A program made the position numbers and the translations under genes. The notes under the pieces are model-generated. The model made no database searches. It saw nothing but the letters and a program-made list of their open reading frames with translations, and had not been told where the DNA came from. From Sphagnum compactum (taxonomy: Eukaryota > Bryophyta > Sphagnopsida > Sphagnales), in contig OZ234502.1 in assembly GCA_965153455.1 (NCBI GenBank), forward strand, positions 1,591,267 to 1,655,266: a stretch of 64,000 nucleotides of DNA. Direction: 5' to 3'. Positions 1 through 12,471 of this stretch are shown here, in pieces (the stretch's first letter is position 1; every line of letters begins with the position of its first letter).

Positions 1-1640
1 GATAATAAAACGTGATTAGGAAAAAGGTAGTTTTCATCTGGATGAAAAATTTCACTTCATGAATCCAAGGGTGAAGAAGTTTATCATGATCAAAATAGGA
101 TTGATCTCATTGAATGGAGGATTATCATCTTCATGTAATTGGTGGAGGGGTTAAAGGATGGACCTCCTTCAATTTTCATTGGTCCATCAAAATCAAAGGA
201 GCAATTGATTAAGGGAGGAATCAAGGGAAGGATTTTCTGTTGTTCTCATTGGACAAAGAAGAAATGCCAATCATGGTATAAAAGGGAAAAATGGTGCGGC
301 CCACTTAAGATGGAAAAAAAGAACCTCTTTTGGTGATGAAAAATGATGAACATTCATCTAACCTTGGATGATGGATCAAGATTAGAGGATGAAGGGAGAC
401 AAATCTAGATGTGAAAGAGGGAACAAACAATTCTGTTGCATAAAACAATCTCTTCTTGGGTTGATTGGTGGATGACCATCCCCTCTAATTATCATTAGAT
501 CAAAGATTGGACAAAGGCCATTAATTGGAGGAGGGAGAATTGGAAAAGATTGTTGCATTTTCATTGGCCAAGGGCAAGAAGTTCACCTTGGAAGATGGAA
601 GGTTCCTTGGAAGGGTGAAAAAGTCTTGGCTTTTCTCTCTAACACTTGCATGAGAATTAAGATGTATGTGATGTGAAAACCATATGAAAGAGGTAGCTAA
701 CAACACAAGAACCAAGTGATAAAATTAGGAGGACAAGAAAGAAATAAGTGAGAATATGAAATAAGATGAAGAGAAGGAAAAAAAATGTGATTAGACAATC
801 ATAGCAAGGTATTTTAAGTTTTAGAGTTTGGATTGCATTGAAAATTTAGGCATGACTTATTGAGGAGCTGAAAAAGTCTACAAGTTTTATAGACCTCAAT
901 TTGAGTATTTAAAGAAGGAGTTATAAGAGCTAGAAATGAACCAGGTCTAAGACTATTAAACAATCTTTGGATTTTTATTTCCAATTATAATATCTCTTTG
1001 ATCCACTATTGGATCATCTTGAATTTGGAAACGGTCTTAGAATAGAAACCAAAAAATCATTCCTCCAAGTTTCAACAAGATTGAAGCATGAAGTTGGGAG
1101 AAATTTTATAAGGAGTGAGCTAGGGTCAATTCAACAACAATTTGTAAAGCACCAACCACCTTCACCTTCACCTTCTCTTTCCTTGTTTTGAGTTCATAAT
1201 TCATTAATAAGAGCTTAGCAAGGTAGAATTACATGTGTAGAATTTTAGAGTCATCAATTAATGATTGTAGAATTGGTGCACCAACAACTAAGAAGGGGTT
1301 TAAATTGGATAGCATGTCATTTTGATTCCAATTCTTTTAATCAGACTATTAGATTCCCATTAAAATTTGGGATTAAATTTCAGGCTACAAGTCCTCAAAC
1401 CCTTGTGATTCTTAGATCAATCTAATGTAAAACCTAAAATTATTAATCTTTTGATCATAATGGAATTGTTATGATTATGTGTGTGAACTTGATTATTTAT
1501 GTCAAATGGAAGTTCTTGGTTGTAAACTTTAAGTTCCATAATCAAAGACCATTAGGACCAAATGATATTAACTAAGTCATAAGTTGGGTGTCAAATTCCC
1601 AACCACCTAACACCACCCTGAACCCATTGTGAAGTATTGT
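1..1640. other. LTR-like non-coding region, no gene
   Basis: No open frame here resembles a known protein; the short ORFs are low-complexity. The text is rich in words such as GAGGATTATCATC and TTCATTGG, which also occur in the reverse complement of about 32,380-32,520. I therefore suspect a degenerate copy of the same LTR family in opposite orientation. No LTR ends were found. It abuts the truncated transposase piece at 1,693, so it may be what truncated that gene. Confidence in the LTR reading is low. Confidence 0.3.
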
Positions 1641-1692
1641 CAAGCCTTAAACCTAGGGTGAAGATAATAAGTCACACAAGACCTTACTACAT

Positions 1693-2170
1693 GTGCGTGA
1701 ATTGTTTTGCTTCTGCAAATATTGCATAGATGGTGGAGATGGACCCTGTGACAACTATACTCATGTACAACCTTGGGACCTAGTGACATTAGAACCTTGT
1801 TCACCTATTGATGTTTGGTGTGATCTAGAGATTGATGATAGGTGGGAAGGCTCTCATGATGGGGAGTCATTAGTACTTTGTTTAGAAGTTGCTGATTGTT
1901 TTGTTGTTGTAACCACTGATGATGCACAAGATAGTGTTGGTTTCTAGATTTTAATATGCACAGAGGTTGCACATGGTAGCACAAGAGAAACACGTAGATG
2001 CATATGGTCAGATGTTTTTCTATGGTACTCAAATTGTCATCGGCAAATACTTCAAACAACAAGGTAGGAGTCCATACTCATATGTCCAATGTGAAAGAGG
2101 TGAAGCATACATTTATTCCCATTTAGTTAGGGCAGTGAAGTTTCAAATGAAACAGAATTCTCATAGATAA
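1693..2170 (+). pseudogene. C-terminal fragment of DDE-type transposase (gene B, left copy)
   Basis: The fragment reads as the last ~155 residues of the transposase family seen nearly complete at 57.47-60.58 kb. It opens with a Cys-rich stretch (FCFCKYCIDGGDGPCDN, then HVQPWDLVTLEPC) and an acidic stretch. It then continues in another frame with GQMFFYGTQIVIGKYF, QQGRSPYSY and YSHLVRAVKFQM, ending at TAA near 2,168. An in-frame TAG after DAQDSVGF (about 1,945) and one frameshift near 1,960 break it. The catalytic core with the D-D-E residues is absent; upstream DNA is LTR-like. It faces the 3' end of gene A (4,266) tail to tail, as in the right-hand copy. Family membership rests on clear local similarity to the right copy (DNFAI, YYQKWG, YTHLV). 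The C-terminal role is unknown. Confidence 0.7.
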
Positions 2171-4265
2171 AAAAGGGGCAAACCTATGTATCAATTTTCC
2201 AGGATAGCTCTATTTGAGATATAGTCTATAATTGAAAATATTGAAGATGAATAATCTTCCTATTTTTATGTATAGTGGAAGAAATAATTTATTTTGTGGA
2301 AATCATTTTTGCTTTGGGTGTTAAATGATGTTGTGGCTATCTATGTAGTGCATGTACATGGCTTGGTTATGGGGTTTGAAGGATGGAGGCTTGGTTTTGT
2401 TGGTATGAAAATCCATTGAATTATTTAGGGTTTGGATTTCAAGTTTCATGGTTAGGATTAAGAAAACTAAGTTTAATGTTTCATGAAAAGGGGATAGTTG
2501 GCAAAAAATTTTTGGTACAATTGTTTGAAGGTGATGGAGGACAACATTGCACATTGCGCCATACTTGTGGAATATTGGGCATGATATTTCAACAAATTGG
2601 TAGCTTGAAAATTCAATGTGACTTGTTAATGCATCATGTGTGTCTAGATTTGTTTTTGAAAGTTGTAATCATTTGTTGTGTAGTTCAACAAGTCTTGTAT
2701 AATTCCAGTTCTTGATGATATTGTATGGACCATCATGAATCTCAACATCAATTATATAACCCCCATTGTTGAGTAGAAAAATCATTGAATGTTGTCCATA
2801 TCTGATCATTGTTGAAACCTTTTGTGCTGTTACCTGCAAGCCATTGTTGAAACCTCTTATGCTATTACCTGAAAGCCATTGTTGAAACTTGAAACCTCTT
2901 GTGAAGTTACCTAAAAGCACTATCGAAATTCAATTGTTGAACTCTTAGTAGGGTTCACATGTGTAATAAAGTACATTTAAGTTACCAAACCTATAATATC
3001 CAAATTTGGTATATGACATCATTTCTAATTTATATTAGAATTTGTTTTGGATTTTCTAATGGTTTATATAGTTCCTAACATGTTTGGATGTAAAACACTA
3101 AGATTGTTGGTGCAATTGTCCTTAAGGCTAGAGTTTCAATCCCTCTCTTGGTGCTTTGAAAATACATAATAATTTGAATCGGCCATTATATTATACAAGG
3201 CTGTAGTCACAAACTAACAAGCCAAAAATAGTGTCGAACCACAAAGAAAAAACTGTCAAAATTTGATAAATATTTATGTTTTGCCATTTAAAGCCATGGC
3301 AATCATGGCAAGTTATTAATTTTTCATTCTTATGAATGTCAAGGAATTCAAACCAACAATCCATTTGATGAAATTTTAAGTTTAAGTTTTGATTTAAGAC
3401 ATCTAAAAGTGAACACCTATGGTGTCAGATAAGAGTCAATTTTGTAAAGGACCATCAAAAGGACTCATATAATGAAACACATTTGATGAGAAAAAAATTG
3501 TGAGGATAAAAACCTATTAACCACATTAAAAAAAACATTTATACCCTAAAATATTTGGAATTCTAAAACTTTAAAAATACAAAGAACTTTCCAAATTTTC
3601 AATCCAAAATTTTAAAACTTCAAAAGTCCTTTGCCACACATAAATGGGGTAAAATTTACATGATGTGTTGAGAAAAGTTGTAGTCTATAATATAAGAAAA
3701 CATAAAAATGTAAAAAAAAAAAATTGGTTATGATTGGAAATTATTATCATTTTTAAATATGGAACACTAAATTTACAAGGAATCAAGACACTTTAAAAAA
3801 TTCATATTTATTCAAAAATGATAAACAAAAAAACATGTCATGTATTTGGACAACTATAAGCATTTATTCTTACAAGTTGCAAAAAAAATTGTTCCGAAAT
3901 TCATTCATATGAAAAAATGTTTTTTGGCAAAAAGGACATATAGTCCTTTTCTTAAATAATCATGTTGGTTCGATGTATCCCAGTTGCACCCACAATAAAT
4001 CTTCTAGTTTTTTATTTGAAGCAATTTTTAACCAATTTGTGCAAATTAACAATATACTAACATATGTAACTAAAGCAAAAGAATGTAGGTGCTTATACAA
4101 GATAGTGTTGAGTCAACAAAATGGAATAGCTCACTTGGAGCCTATTAACTTCAAATTCCAATAATGGCCAAGTCATACATGAATGGATGCAAGTTCATAA
4201 GAAGTAGGTCAAAATTGGGTTCAACTATGAAGTCTTTAATCTGGAGCAAGGTACATTCAACTCTT
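2171..4265. other. Spacer between converging genes B and A
   Basis: No gene is recognised. One open frame of 110 codons at 2,383-2,715 (+) has no recognisable motif and is probably chance. The DNA is AT-rich, with a short tandem repeat at 2,807-2,920 and many A-runs between 3,520 and 3,900. The equivalent spacer on the right (about 54.8-57.5 kb) has a similar length and no obvious gene. Confidence 0.5.
2807..2920. repeat. Three copies of a 35-bp tandem repeat
   Basis: The phrase CATTGTTGAAACCT recurs at 2,807 and 2,842, and CATTGTTGAAACTT at 2,877. Each is followed by a diverged TTRTGCTRTTACCTG. The third unit carries a small internal duplication (GAAACTTGAAACC). Confidence 0.7.
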
Positions 4266-4899
4266 TTACCTTGACTTCTTTGTGGGCTTATTGGCCTTAG
4301 TAGGCTCACATCTTCTAGTTTTCCTAGGGGAAATTCTAGGAGTGGGCTCACAAGCATTCCTCTTCCCCTTCTTCAACTTACCTTGATCCATGACCTTTTC
4401 AATTTGACTCAGTGATTTTGACAAATTTGGGACATCAAGCTCTTTAAAACCACCTCCAATGGATAATTTAACCTTTGGGCCAAATTTCAACTTTGTATCC
4501 AAATCATCAAGTTGAACTTTTTGGGTCATTGTCTTGTTTACAGGTAGGCCCTTGCTTTCCTCTTCATCATCTTAACTATGACCTGAGTCACTCCCATCTA
4601 TGTATTCAATATTTTTAACATCCCTTGGTAACACTTCTTGAGATGGAAAGTGGACCAATGCAAGTTTGGTGTCATCAACCTTAAATGTTTTTTCAACTTT
4701 GAAGTCAAAATCACCTTCTTGTGTGCCATAGATTTCCATGGCTATCTTCAGTGATTTCTCAAATTTGACAAAAACTTTGTTTATTTTTTGATCAAGATCA
4801 AGCTTTGGCACTCAAAAGCGATAGTTAAGTTCAATCCCTTGAATGCTTGACTTTTGAAATCTTTTGCAAGATGAACCTATTGCTTTGAGTTTTTGAAAG

Positions 4900-5050
4900 G
4901 GCTTGTGACTTCACCTCTAGAATCAGTTTGTGAACAACAAGACCACCCCTAAACATATGTTTGACATACTAGGCACTTCTTGAATGGCTTGGCAATAATG
5001 TAGTCATAATAGAAATTGGAATGTTGGCAATTCTAACACATTTCAAAGAA
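4900..5050 (-). other. Cys-rich block of gene A (left copy)
   Basis: Reading the minus strand gives paired cysteines: NCQHSNFYYDYIIAKPFKKC, then LVCQTYV, a stop, and GWSCCSQTD. The CxxC pairs suggest a second small zinc-binding domain after the RING-like one. Two stops interrupt it. Weak evidence beyond cysteine spacing. Confidence 0.4.
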
Positions 5051-5060
5051 ACAATTAAGG

Positions 5061-6740
5061 TTAATGTAACTTGTTTAAGAAATATGTATAAGAAATGATT
5101 CATTTGTAAGACCGAGACACAAACGTGCAAATTGTATTATTTCGACAAGAATGAATGTTGTTCCATACCTGCAACATGACCTCAGGTTTGTTGACATTGC
5201 ATATGATGCAAATAGTTGTAAGCATTGTGTCCATGCTGCAGGTGTAGGACTTTGTGATTAAAGAAGTCCTTATGTTGTCTTTCTTCATATCCATACACAG
5301 TAATGTGGAGGCACCCACGAGTGTGGCAGCTTATGAATAAGTGGCAACCTAAACTCCATTAAAACCTGATGTATTAACCCTTGTCGTGTTCATGATGCTT
5401 AAGAAATTACGATGAATAACTTCAGATGTTGAACCTACACAAATTTCATCTCCAGCTTGGAAGCCCCCTACACACAAATCATGACAAAAAAAGAAGTCAA
5501 AAGCATATGAATACAATTCTAGAATTAGGATGAAATCATAAAAAAACACTTGATAAATATGCATGAATATGAAGATTATTTCCTCTGTTGTTTTCTACCC
5601 TTACACAATAATTATAACATCAACAAAGAAGCATCATGAGGAAAAATCAACTTGTCTATAATGGTTTTATTAATGCATAGTCTCTTATAAATGAGCAAAA
5701 ACAACAAAAATGCCATTCAAGAACTAATGAAATCATATGACAATAAGTACTCCAAATTTCGACATAAGTATTTGCATGAATGTAAAGACTTAGTTCTGAA
5801 TCAGGGTTAAGGAATTAGATAAATCACTTTTAAAAGGGGAAGCAAAGTAGGAAATTATACAGATTGACACCAAGGAAGCATGAGATTATTTTGGACTCCA
5901 TGGACTTTAGATGGATTTACATGACAACATGAAAGTACCACACATTTTTAGATTGGACTTTTCATGGATTTACATGCCACCGGTCTTGAAACCCATAAAT
6001 AAATTGGACTTTTAGGACAAGTAACCTTGAACTTAGGACTATGATTGGACTTGCAATGAACTTATAAGCCATTAGTCCTAAAGACCAGAAACAAAATGTA
6101 CTCCTAGGACAAGTAGCCTTGAACTTAGGACTGCCATTGGATTGGAAGTACATCAAATTTGATCAAGTAGGATTGACATAGGACTTGAGCTCTGAGGTCT
6201 AGGCTACTTGAAATAGTACTTAAATCTACACAATTTTTCTACATAGCCATATGCATACTTAATTATATCTAATAACTAGAGCTATTCTAGCACTGGTCCT
6301 AACCTTGTAGTGGACTTACAAGGCACCATTCTTGTAACTTAAAGTTTTGATGCACTCTAACCAGACTTACAATCACTATTTGGTATCAAAATCTGAACTT
6401 TTTAAAGACCAACTTGAAGATTCTTGTAATAATTCATGTTCAAGATAAGATTGAACCAATACCTAGATCTTAATCTACCAACCCTAATCAATCTTTTAGT
6501 GACTCTAAGATTTACAATATCATATCTAGTACGGCCCAAGAACTATGAATTCCTTCACTCAAGCATGAAACAATTAAAGACTGAACTTAAATTAGGTTTT
6601 TAAACTCAAACATGAAACAAAAGTACATTTCACATTTCACAAGTGGAATCTTACATAAAGCATAAGCCTTATCCTTTAATCTTTGCAACCATGCACCCCA
6701 CATTGGTGATTTAACTTTCATGAAGGTTAGCACCTCTTCA
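5061..6740. other. Intron-like region within gene A (left copy)
   Basis: No coding block is recognised. About 5,955-6,140 holds two ~92-bp tandem copies (AGGACAAGTA at 6,014 and 6,106, each followed by CCTTGAACTTAGGACT), with a diverged partial third near 6,310. The minus-strand ORFs at 5,100-5,318 and 5,349-5,564 show no family motif. Confidence 0.4.
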
Positions 6741-6748
6741 CTCAAGGG

Positions 6749-7045
6749 TTAAATCCCAACAGCAACTAGCTTACTATGATGAAATTCTTCCTTGCAATCA
6801 CTAATCTTGCAGCATGGGTGAGAAGCCCCGTAGTATGCCATAAAAAATACACGGTATGTGTGACCATAACTAGCAACAAATATATCATTGCTAGGAAACC
6901 ATTGTGCACAAACAAGGCACTCATTGATAGTAAATGTAGATTTACCTAGGCAGTTTATAGTAATAGGTTTAAGTCTATAATCAAGATCATGAAGCATGGG
7001 TAGTGGGTGAAGTGCAAACCCCCCATTTTCTTGCATTCTCCTCAA
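6749..7045 (-). other. RING-like zinc domain of gene A (left copy)
   Basis: The 98-residue open block carries ECLVCAQWFPSNDIFVAS, GHTYRVFFMAYY and CKISDCKEEFH. Its spacing matches the right copy (CVICNCPFP ... CQHLYHPWC ... CKDEKC) at 51.33-51.49 kb. The CxxC, the C/H cluster and the later CxxxxC give a cross-brace-like pattern. In this copy the Cys before H of the C-x-H motif has become Tyr and the HPWC/HPFC element reads RVFF, so two presumed zinc ligands are lost. RING or PHD would be the nearest known folds; this is inference from spacing. Confidence 0.5.
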
Positions 7046-8779
7046 TAGTATCTAAATCATTGTCACCTCTAATTTCAAGTTCACCTATCCTAGATTTTTT
7101 CAAACAAAGTAACAAATTTTGCTACCTTGCCCACCTGATCTTCCCAAACCAATTCTTGTTCTTTTAATTTTGACATTTGAAACCTTTCGGTGTTGAAAAC
7201 CCATTCCTTATTTGTTTCAAGTGCTTTCAATTTGGTTTGAGAAACACTTGAAAGAACCATACTTGATCTATATTATGCTATATTAGGTTCAGAATGAACT
7301 TGAATACTATTAGTGTTTTTGCACGATGACCCTTCAAAATCCTTAGGGTTTGCTTGCACAAAAGATGGGACAATAGATTGCAAGGAGACCTCCAATTGTT
7401 TTTCAACCATAGCCAATAGTTGAACAGTTACCACATGCACATTTCGAGAATCTTCCAAGGTGCTCTTACACCTCCTCTCAGTAATGATCACCTTTTCATT
7501 TTCTGTAACAGCAATGTTGATTGTCTTTTTCGCACTTCCCAACACTAATTTCTTAACTTCCATCATTCCTTCACAACTTTGAATTTCCTCTAAATGCTAG
7601 TTAGGGCTGAATTGAAATCTTGACAATTTACTCATCGTCTATCCCTTGCTTGAAAATTGAGCTCCTTTACTTTTCAAATCTTTTGCATCAATAATTTCAG
7701 ATTCAATCTTCGATTGTCTAAAAGTTGGGGGGTGTGAAGTTCGCTTCTCCTGATGTACACCGCCAAATTTTACTTCTTGAACCAAATTGGCTACCTTCAT
7801 CTCCTTCAATTTCATATCATATTTGCCACAATAAACTGCATACTTCGCCCAATCGAGTGGGTTGCCATTGAGCTAACAAATCACACCTTGTGTAAAAGCT
7901 TTATTAATTTGACCATTTGTCACTTTGTGCTTCCCCATGACCCTTTTGTAAAGTTCAAGAATACTTTGTGCCACCTATTCTTTTTTATCATATTTATACC
8001 CATTCTTTGAAATTTTGGGCCCAAAAACTTTTTCAATTTGGGACATTGGTACATATTTATATCAAACTTAGAATATCAATCCTTCATGTTGCCAACCCCA
8101 TGTTCTCAACATACCAAGCTACATCACGAGCCATAGTTAAGAGGTTCTTGATCAACTACACGGTAATTTACAAAACCTTAAAACAAAAAAACTACAACTG
8201 CACAAAAAACTTTCCCTTCACCAAAATTTTCAATGAGTAGCTACACAATGATTCTAGAAATCACAAATGCATGAAAACCTCTCGTTTCACCGAGCTTTCC
8301 AGTGAGCAAGCACACAACAAAGAAAAAACAAAAACAAGAAACATACAATATAAATGCTTAAGATTGCTCAAATTAATCACCAAACTTTCCAAATTTAAGG
8401 TGTGGTTATTATTTAGGTTTGTGTTGCCAAGCTCTATAGTGAAGTATCTCAAGAGCGAACTAGGATTGTTATGTGCGAAGCCTAAACAAGTGCAAGAGAA
8501 CGGGGAATAAGAGGTGGGGTGCAATTGAGTCACCCAACAATTTTGCAAACTTTGAAAATCCCTCCCAAAAAAAAGGACTTGCAAGACACAAGGTTTGATT
8601 TTGACTAGGTCAAAAATCTAGCAAGATTGTAATTTTAAAGTCCTAAAAGTTGTTCCTGATGGGTATACTTAATCTTGAATATAGCCATTGGTCAGCAACA
8701 ACTAAATTCTGTGTAATCAATCGATCTTTTTTTATTGTTTTTCTAGTTCTGACAAACACCTAATTATTATTTAGATAAG

Positions 8780-9560
8780 TATTGGATCTACATTTTTTCA
8801 AAGTTTAAATGGTAATAAATATTCTATAGGTAATATTAAATGTAATCCAAAACAAGTTGAAAAGGTGTGTGACTGGTTCCAACTTTGTATATGTTGTTCA
8901 ATATGAAAATAGTACTGTGGACAAGTGCTCCTCCTAGTCATTCCGATTTTCATTAACCAATTTAGTTAGTAAGGTTCCAAAAACCTTGTTAGTAGACTTA
9001 ACTTAACCGTTTCCTTGTGGGTAATAAACAATAAAATTAGTATGGCTAAGGATAAAATGATTAGTAAGGTATCTAATAACATCATTGATGAAATGGGTAC
9101 TTGGTCAATGATAATTTGGTCAATGGAATCCAAACCAAATAAAAATGTATTTGTATAAAAACTTAACAATCAATTGCAACAGTGTTGGTACAAAACACTC
9201 ATGTTTCTACCCATTTTGTTGCATAATCAATGGTTATTAGAATGTACTAATTCCCTTACAATTTGTATATAGGTTTGATTGGTCCAATGAAATCCAAACG
9301 CCATTTTTGAAACGGTTATTTAGGTAAAGTGGTAACTAATTTCGCCAAGTTCTACATGATAACATGTTACTTGTTTGTTGAGATTAATCATAGGTTTTGT
9401 AATATTTGTGAACATCTCGATTCATAGTGGGCTACCAATAACCGACATCTAAGATCTTTCTGATAATAATGTTAAAGGAAAATCTTGCAATTATTCCATG
9501 TAACTTTCGTAACACTATGGGTACCTATTCTAGTTGTAAACAAAACTTGCTATCTTGTCC
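8780..9560 (-). pseudogene. Integrase domain of the gypsy element
   Basis: Reading in several frames gives a HHCC-region remnant (MSVIGSPL / cysteines near 9,380). The catalytic core follows: RLDFIGPIKP, TIDYATKWVET with the first Asp, and LTKLSL / DQVPISSMM with the second Asp region near 9,090. After that come PTRKRLS, NENRND and EEHLSTVLFSY at about 8,890-8,940. Integrase inserts the element cDNA into the host genome. Stops and at least three frame changes show it is dead. Confidence 0.8.
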
Positions 9561-9739
9561 AAATAATATTCCTTTTTGAAATAAAAAAGGTTTAACGTTT
9601 TGGGTTAAATAATTGTCTATATGACATAGTATATCTTTTTGGTGTCAATCTTTTTAACAAGTATTCATAAACACTTTGTAACCACTCAAGTTGTAATGTG
9701 AACATGTGAGCATCACTGGTTTGATCAAGTACTCCAACA

Positions 9740-9869
9740 GGTTTAGAGTTGTTGGGTAACTAGTTTAAAGCATCTACCATTGGGTGAGATCTTCTAAGCT
9801 TGTACACAATCTTGAAATCATATTCTAGAAACAACAATAACCATCTAAATAACCTACCAGAAACTTGTG
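9740..9869 (-). pseudogene. RNase H C-terminal part / linker, split off by an insertion
   Basis: Reads QVSGRLFRWLLLFLEYDF, then IVYKLRRSHPMVDALN and NNSKPVGVLDQTSDAH, the usual continuation after the NKP of RNase H in this gypsy type. It is separated from the RNase H core (ending 10,617) by the 742-bp miniature element at 9,870-10,611. Joining across the element restores the NKP-QVSGR order. Confidence 0.8.
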
Positions 9870-10611
9870 AGGTGAATGCACAATTGAGTGGCTAAAAACG
9901 GCAAAAATTATAGTTTCTATGAGTCCATACAAGATTCTCTAAAATGATTCATATGGACATAGTTACTACTTTAAAAAATGTTATTATTATAATATTTGGA
10001 TAATACATGTTCAATTACCTACAAACCTTCTTAAATCTATGTGAAAACTTGTATTTAATGTAGTTGATGTCATTTTTTAATTTGAAAGTCCCAAAAGGAA
10101 AACTCACAAAATCCATATGAATAATGACGCATGTAAAATTTTCAAAAACATATTTTTTGGACAAAGAAATTGAAAAACAAAAAAAAATTGCAACTCATAT
10201 GGATTTATGAAAATATGATCAAATTTTAACCATTCAAAAGTCCCTAATTATCAAATGGTTAAGGGTTTCAAAGAAAAATTCCTAATATGAGTTTATCATT
10301 TTGTATTTCATCATATATTGATTCCCAATAAAAAATTTGGAATGTGAATCAATATAATTTTTTCCATTTTGTGATGTTCTAATCAAACAACCAGTCCATA
10401 TTTTTTGATTTCAAAAGTCCATTACTACTAGCAAATGAGTTTTTTTATCAATAAATAACCGCACAATTTTTTTCATTATGAAGTTGTTAATCTAGATCCA
10501 AGTCCCAATTACTAGATTAAGGATATATTAATCACCATATGTTGAATAAAAGGTACCCATGAAAATAAATTGTTTTGTCACAAAAGTGAGCCACTTGATT
10601 GTGCATCTACC
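9870..10611. mobile_element. Miniature inverted-repeat element (MITE) inserted in gypsy RNase H
   Basis: Left end AGGTGAATGCACAATTGAGT; right end, read inward on the other strand, GGTAGATGCACAATCAAGTG. The element sits exactly between two adjacent RNase H codons. Flanks are TTGTG (9,865-9,869) and TTATG (10,612-10,616), a 5-bp target duplication with one later change. It is AT-rich with no coding capacity. A related element with the same ends lies at 11,845-12,471. Superfamily unassigned; 5-bp duplications do not fit hAT, CACTA or Tc1. Confidence 0.8.
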
Positions 10612-10616
10612 TTATG

Positions 10617-10930
10617 GCTTGTTAACTAAATATACTAGACCCATATGATCAACATAAAATATAAACCTATTACTTAAGAAATAATGTTTAAACTTGTGTA
10701 AGGCATAGACCATAATTAAAGCCTCTCTCTTAATAATGGTATATTTTTTCTTAATATAATTTAACAGTTTAAAAGAATACATAACCAGTTGATCAAATTT
10801 ACCAATTGGATTCTGAACAAATATTGCCCCTATTGCTAGCTGAGATGTGTTAGTATGAAATTCTAATTTAAATTGGGATTGATTTGAATGGGAGCTTGAA
10901 TATATTAATTTTTGATGTCTTCCCAATTAG
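10617..10930 (-). pseudogene. RNase H domain of the gypsy element
   Basis: A 104-codon open block reads FKLEFHTNTSQLAIGAIFVQ, then YTIIKREALIMVYALHKFKH, FYVDHMGLVYLVNKP. These are standard Ty3/gypsy RNase H motifs (the T/DxS region, the catalytic ExxA-like REA and the VDH). It degrades the RNA strand of the RNA/DNA hybrid during reverse transcription. The first catalytic Asp (usually HTDAS) is Asn here. Confidence 0.88.
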
Positions 10931-11089
10931 TTTGACATGCAGTTATCCAATCAAATACCTTAATTTTCCTAAGTAATTTTGTGATAGGAATTTCAAATAG
11001 AGGCAAAAACATTTATGGAACATTCATAGAATTGGGCCATTCCATTGAACACTTAGATCTCCTAAGGTGTTTTGGGTATTATCATTTTG

Positions 11090-11844
11090 ACTATGGCCTT
11101 TATTTTCTTAGGAACATGTGTTTTTTTTTCTTTAGAAAAATTCCCAAGATAGTTCAAGAACAAACTACGAATGCACATTTCTTTGGATTGAAATTAATGC
11201 CAAATTTTCTACACTTGAGCAAACATTTTATGAGTTTCTCTATTTGGGTGGATAGGTCACTAAAAATAGTATAGTCATCTAAAAAGATCTTCATGAATAG
11301 ATCAATGACTCATGGAAAGCTTTTGTAACTACCCTTTGATAGGTAGGCAATCCATTTTTGACCCCAAAAGGCATCACAACCCATACGAAAACCCCTTAGT
11401 TAGCAGCAAAAATAGGTTTAATTGTACTAATCTATAGATGTAATGGAAATTTGATGGTATAAAAAAAAACCATATAAAAAGGTATAAACTTCATGTCTAG
11501 TTACAACATTTATAACTTCATCAGTAAAAGGTAAAGGCTATGGATCTTTCTTTGTGGCAACATTTAGCTTTCTAAAATCCACACAAATTTTCAATTTCCG
11601 TTCTTTTTGGGCACTAAGATTATTGGTGATAGCCAAGTAACCTCTTCGACAAGTTCAATGAAACCTATAGCAAGTAGTTTCTTAATGTCATGTGTGACAA
11701 TGGGTGCACAATTAGGATTTAACTAATACCTTGTTTAATGAGCAAGAGGTATCAATGTATCCAACTCAATTCAATGTTGAGCTATTTCAGGTGGTATGCC
11801 TTTCAAATCTTTATAAATCCACACAAAAATATCCTTGAACTCCT
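11090..11844 (-). pseudogene. Reverse transcriptase domain of the gypsy element
   Basis: Landmarks on the minus strand are EFKDIFVW, PPEIAQH, then LVPKKNGKLKICVDFRKLNV (RT motif with the catalytic Asp region), PLPFTDEVIN, KIFLDDYTIFSDL (the xxDD box, FLDD at about 11,274-11,285) and LKCRKFGINFNPKKCAF. The DD pair survives, but several stops and shifts (for example after TKKDP and around 11,400) inactivate it. The MITE at 11,845 interrupts the sequence immediately upstream of EFKD. Confidence 0.88.
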
Positions 11845-12471
11845 AGGTGAAAGCATAATTAGGTGGATTGTTTGGATTGTCGCAATTGAAATTTATCTAG
11901 ATTATAGATGAACTTAAAATGTAAAATCATATCAAACATTAAATTTTTAATTTTTTCATTATCCATGTTGCAATAAACTTTTGTGAGAATCTTATTAAAA
12001 ATTATGGATGAGTTCTAAAAAAAAGAATGGACTCATTGTGGACTTTTGAAATGATGACACTATGTTTGTCACACATAGAAAATGAAAAATGTGGACTCAA
12101 AAAAATCTCATAGTAATGTCAAAAAATAAAAATAAAAATAGGCCACCATAACATTAATTGTGAGATGCATTGAAATTTTTCTAATATAATTTTTTTCCAT
12201 ATTTAAAATATTAACTTGTTGTGAATTTTGTCATTTTTTATAATTGATATTCCATTTCACATTGAAATCTTTAAAATTTTCTCTAATTTTTTTAACCAAT
12301 CGCATGTTTAGGGATATTTATAGGGTTTTTTATTAATATTTATGACAAAAACCATAGGGGATAATTATAGGATTTATAGTTTGATAATTGTTTTAAATGC
12401 AGGAATTGTAGCTAGTGTAAAATGTGGACTTTTCAAAATGTCAAACGTGAGCCACCTAACCATGCTTTACC
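11845..12471. mobile_element. MITE with perfect 5-bp target duplication, inserted between protease and RT
   Basis: Left end AGGTGAAAGCATAATTAGGT; right end, read inward on the other strand, GGTAAAGCATGGTTAGGTGG. Flanks are CTCCT at 11,840-11,844 and CTCCT at 12,472-12,476. Removing the element plus one duplication joins LLKE to FKDIF, the normal gypsy reading. The 627-bp interior is AT-rich and non-coding. It belongs with the element at 9,870-10,611. Confidence 0.85.

Larger units (their letters stand above)
4266..8165 (-). pseudogene. Gene A, left copy: coiled-coil / RING-like / basic-tail transposon protein
   Basis: Several coding blocks on the minus strand line up as one broken multi-exon gene. 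N-terminal block, 8,165-7,620: LYKRVMGKHKVTNGQINKAF, then LNGNPLDWAKYA and KYDMKLKEMKVANLV. Middle, 7,566-7,080: a charged, probably coiled-coil stretch (KTINIAVTENEKVIITERR; MVEKQLEVSLQSIV). Next comes a RING-like zinc domain (7,045-6,749), an intron-like gap, a Cys-rich block (about 5,050-4,900) and a Lys/Asp-rich tail ending at 4,266 (PTPRISPRKTRRCEPTKANK). In-frame stops lie near 4,572, 4,812 and 7,650. The right copy at 50.3-54.8 kb has the same order: WANF motif, coiled coil, zinc domain. The gene is not known to me by name; its association with gene B suggests it is transposon-borne. Exon borders are approximate. Confidence 0.55.

Noticed and set aside
2383-2715. 110-codon open frame on the plus strand
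   Set aside because: No motif, composition biased by local G/T richness, and it lies in the spacer between B and A. I judge it chance.
8640-8940. Search for the 3' LTR of the gypsy element
   Set aside because: Nothing here matches 16,797-17,314; the left end appears truncated, so no 3' LTR is annotated.
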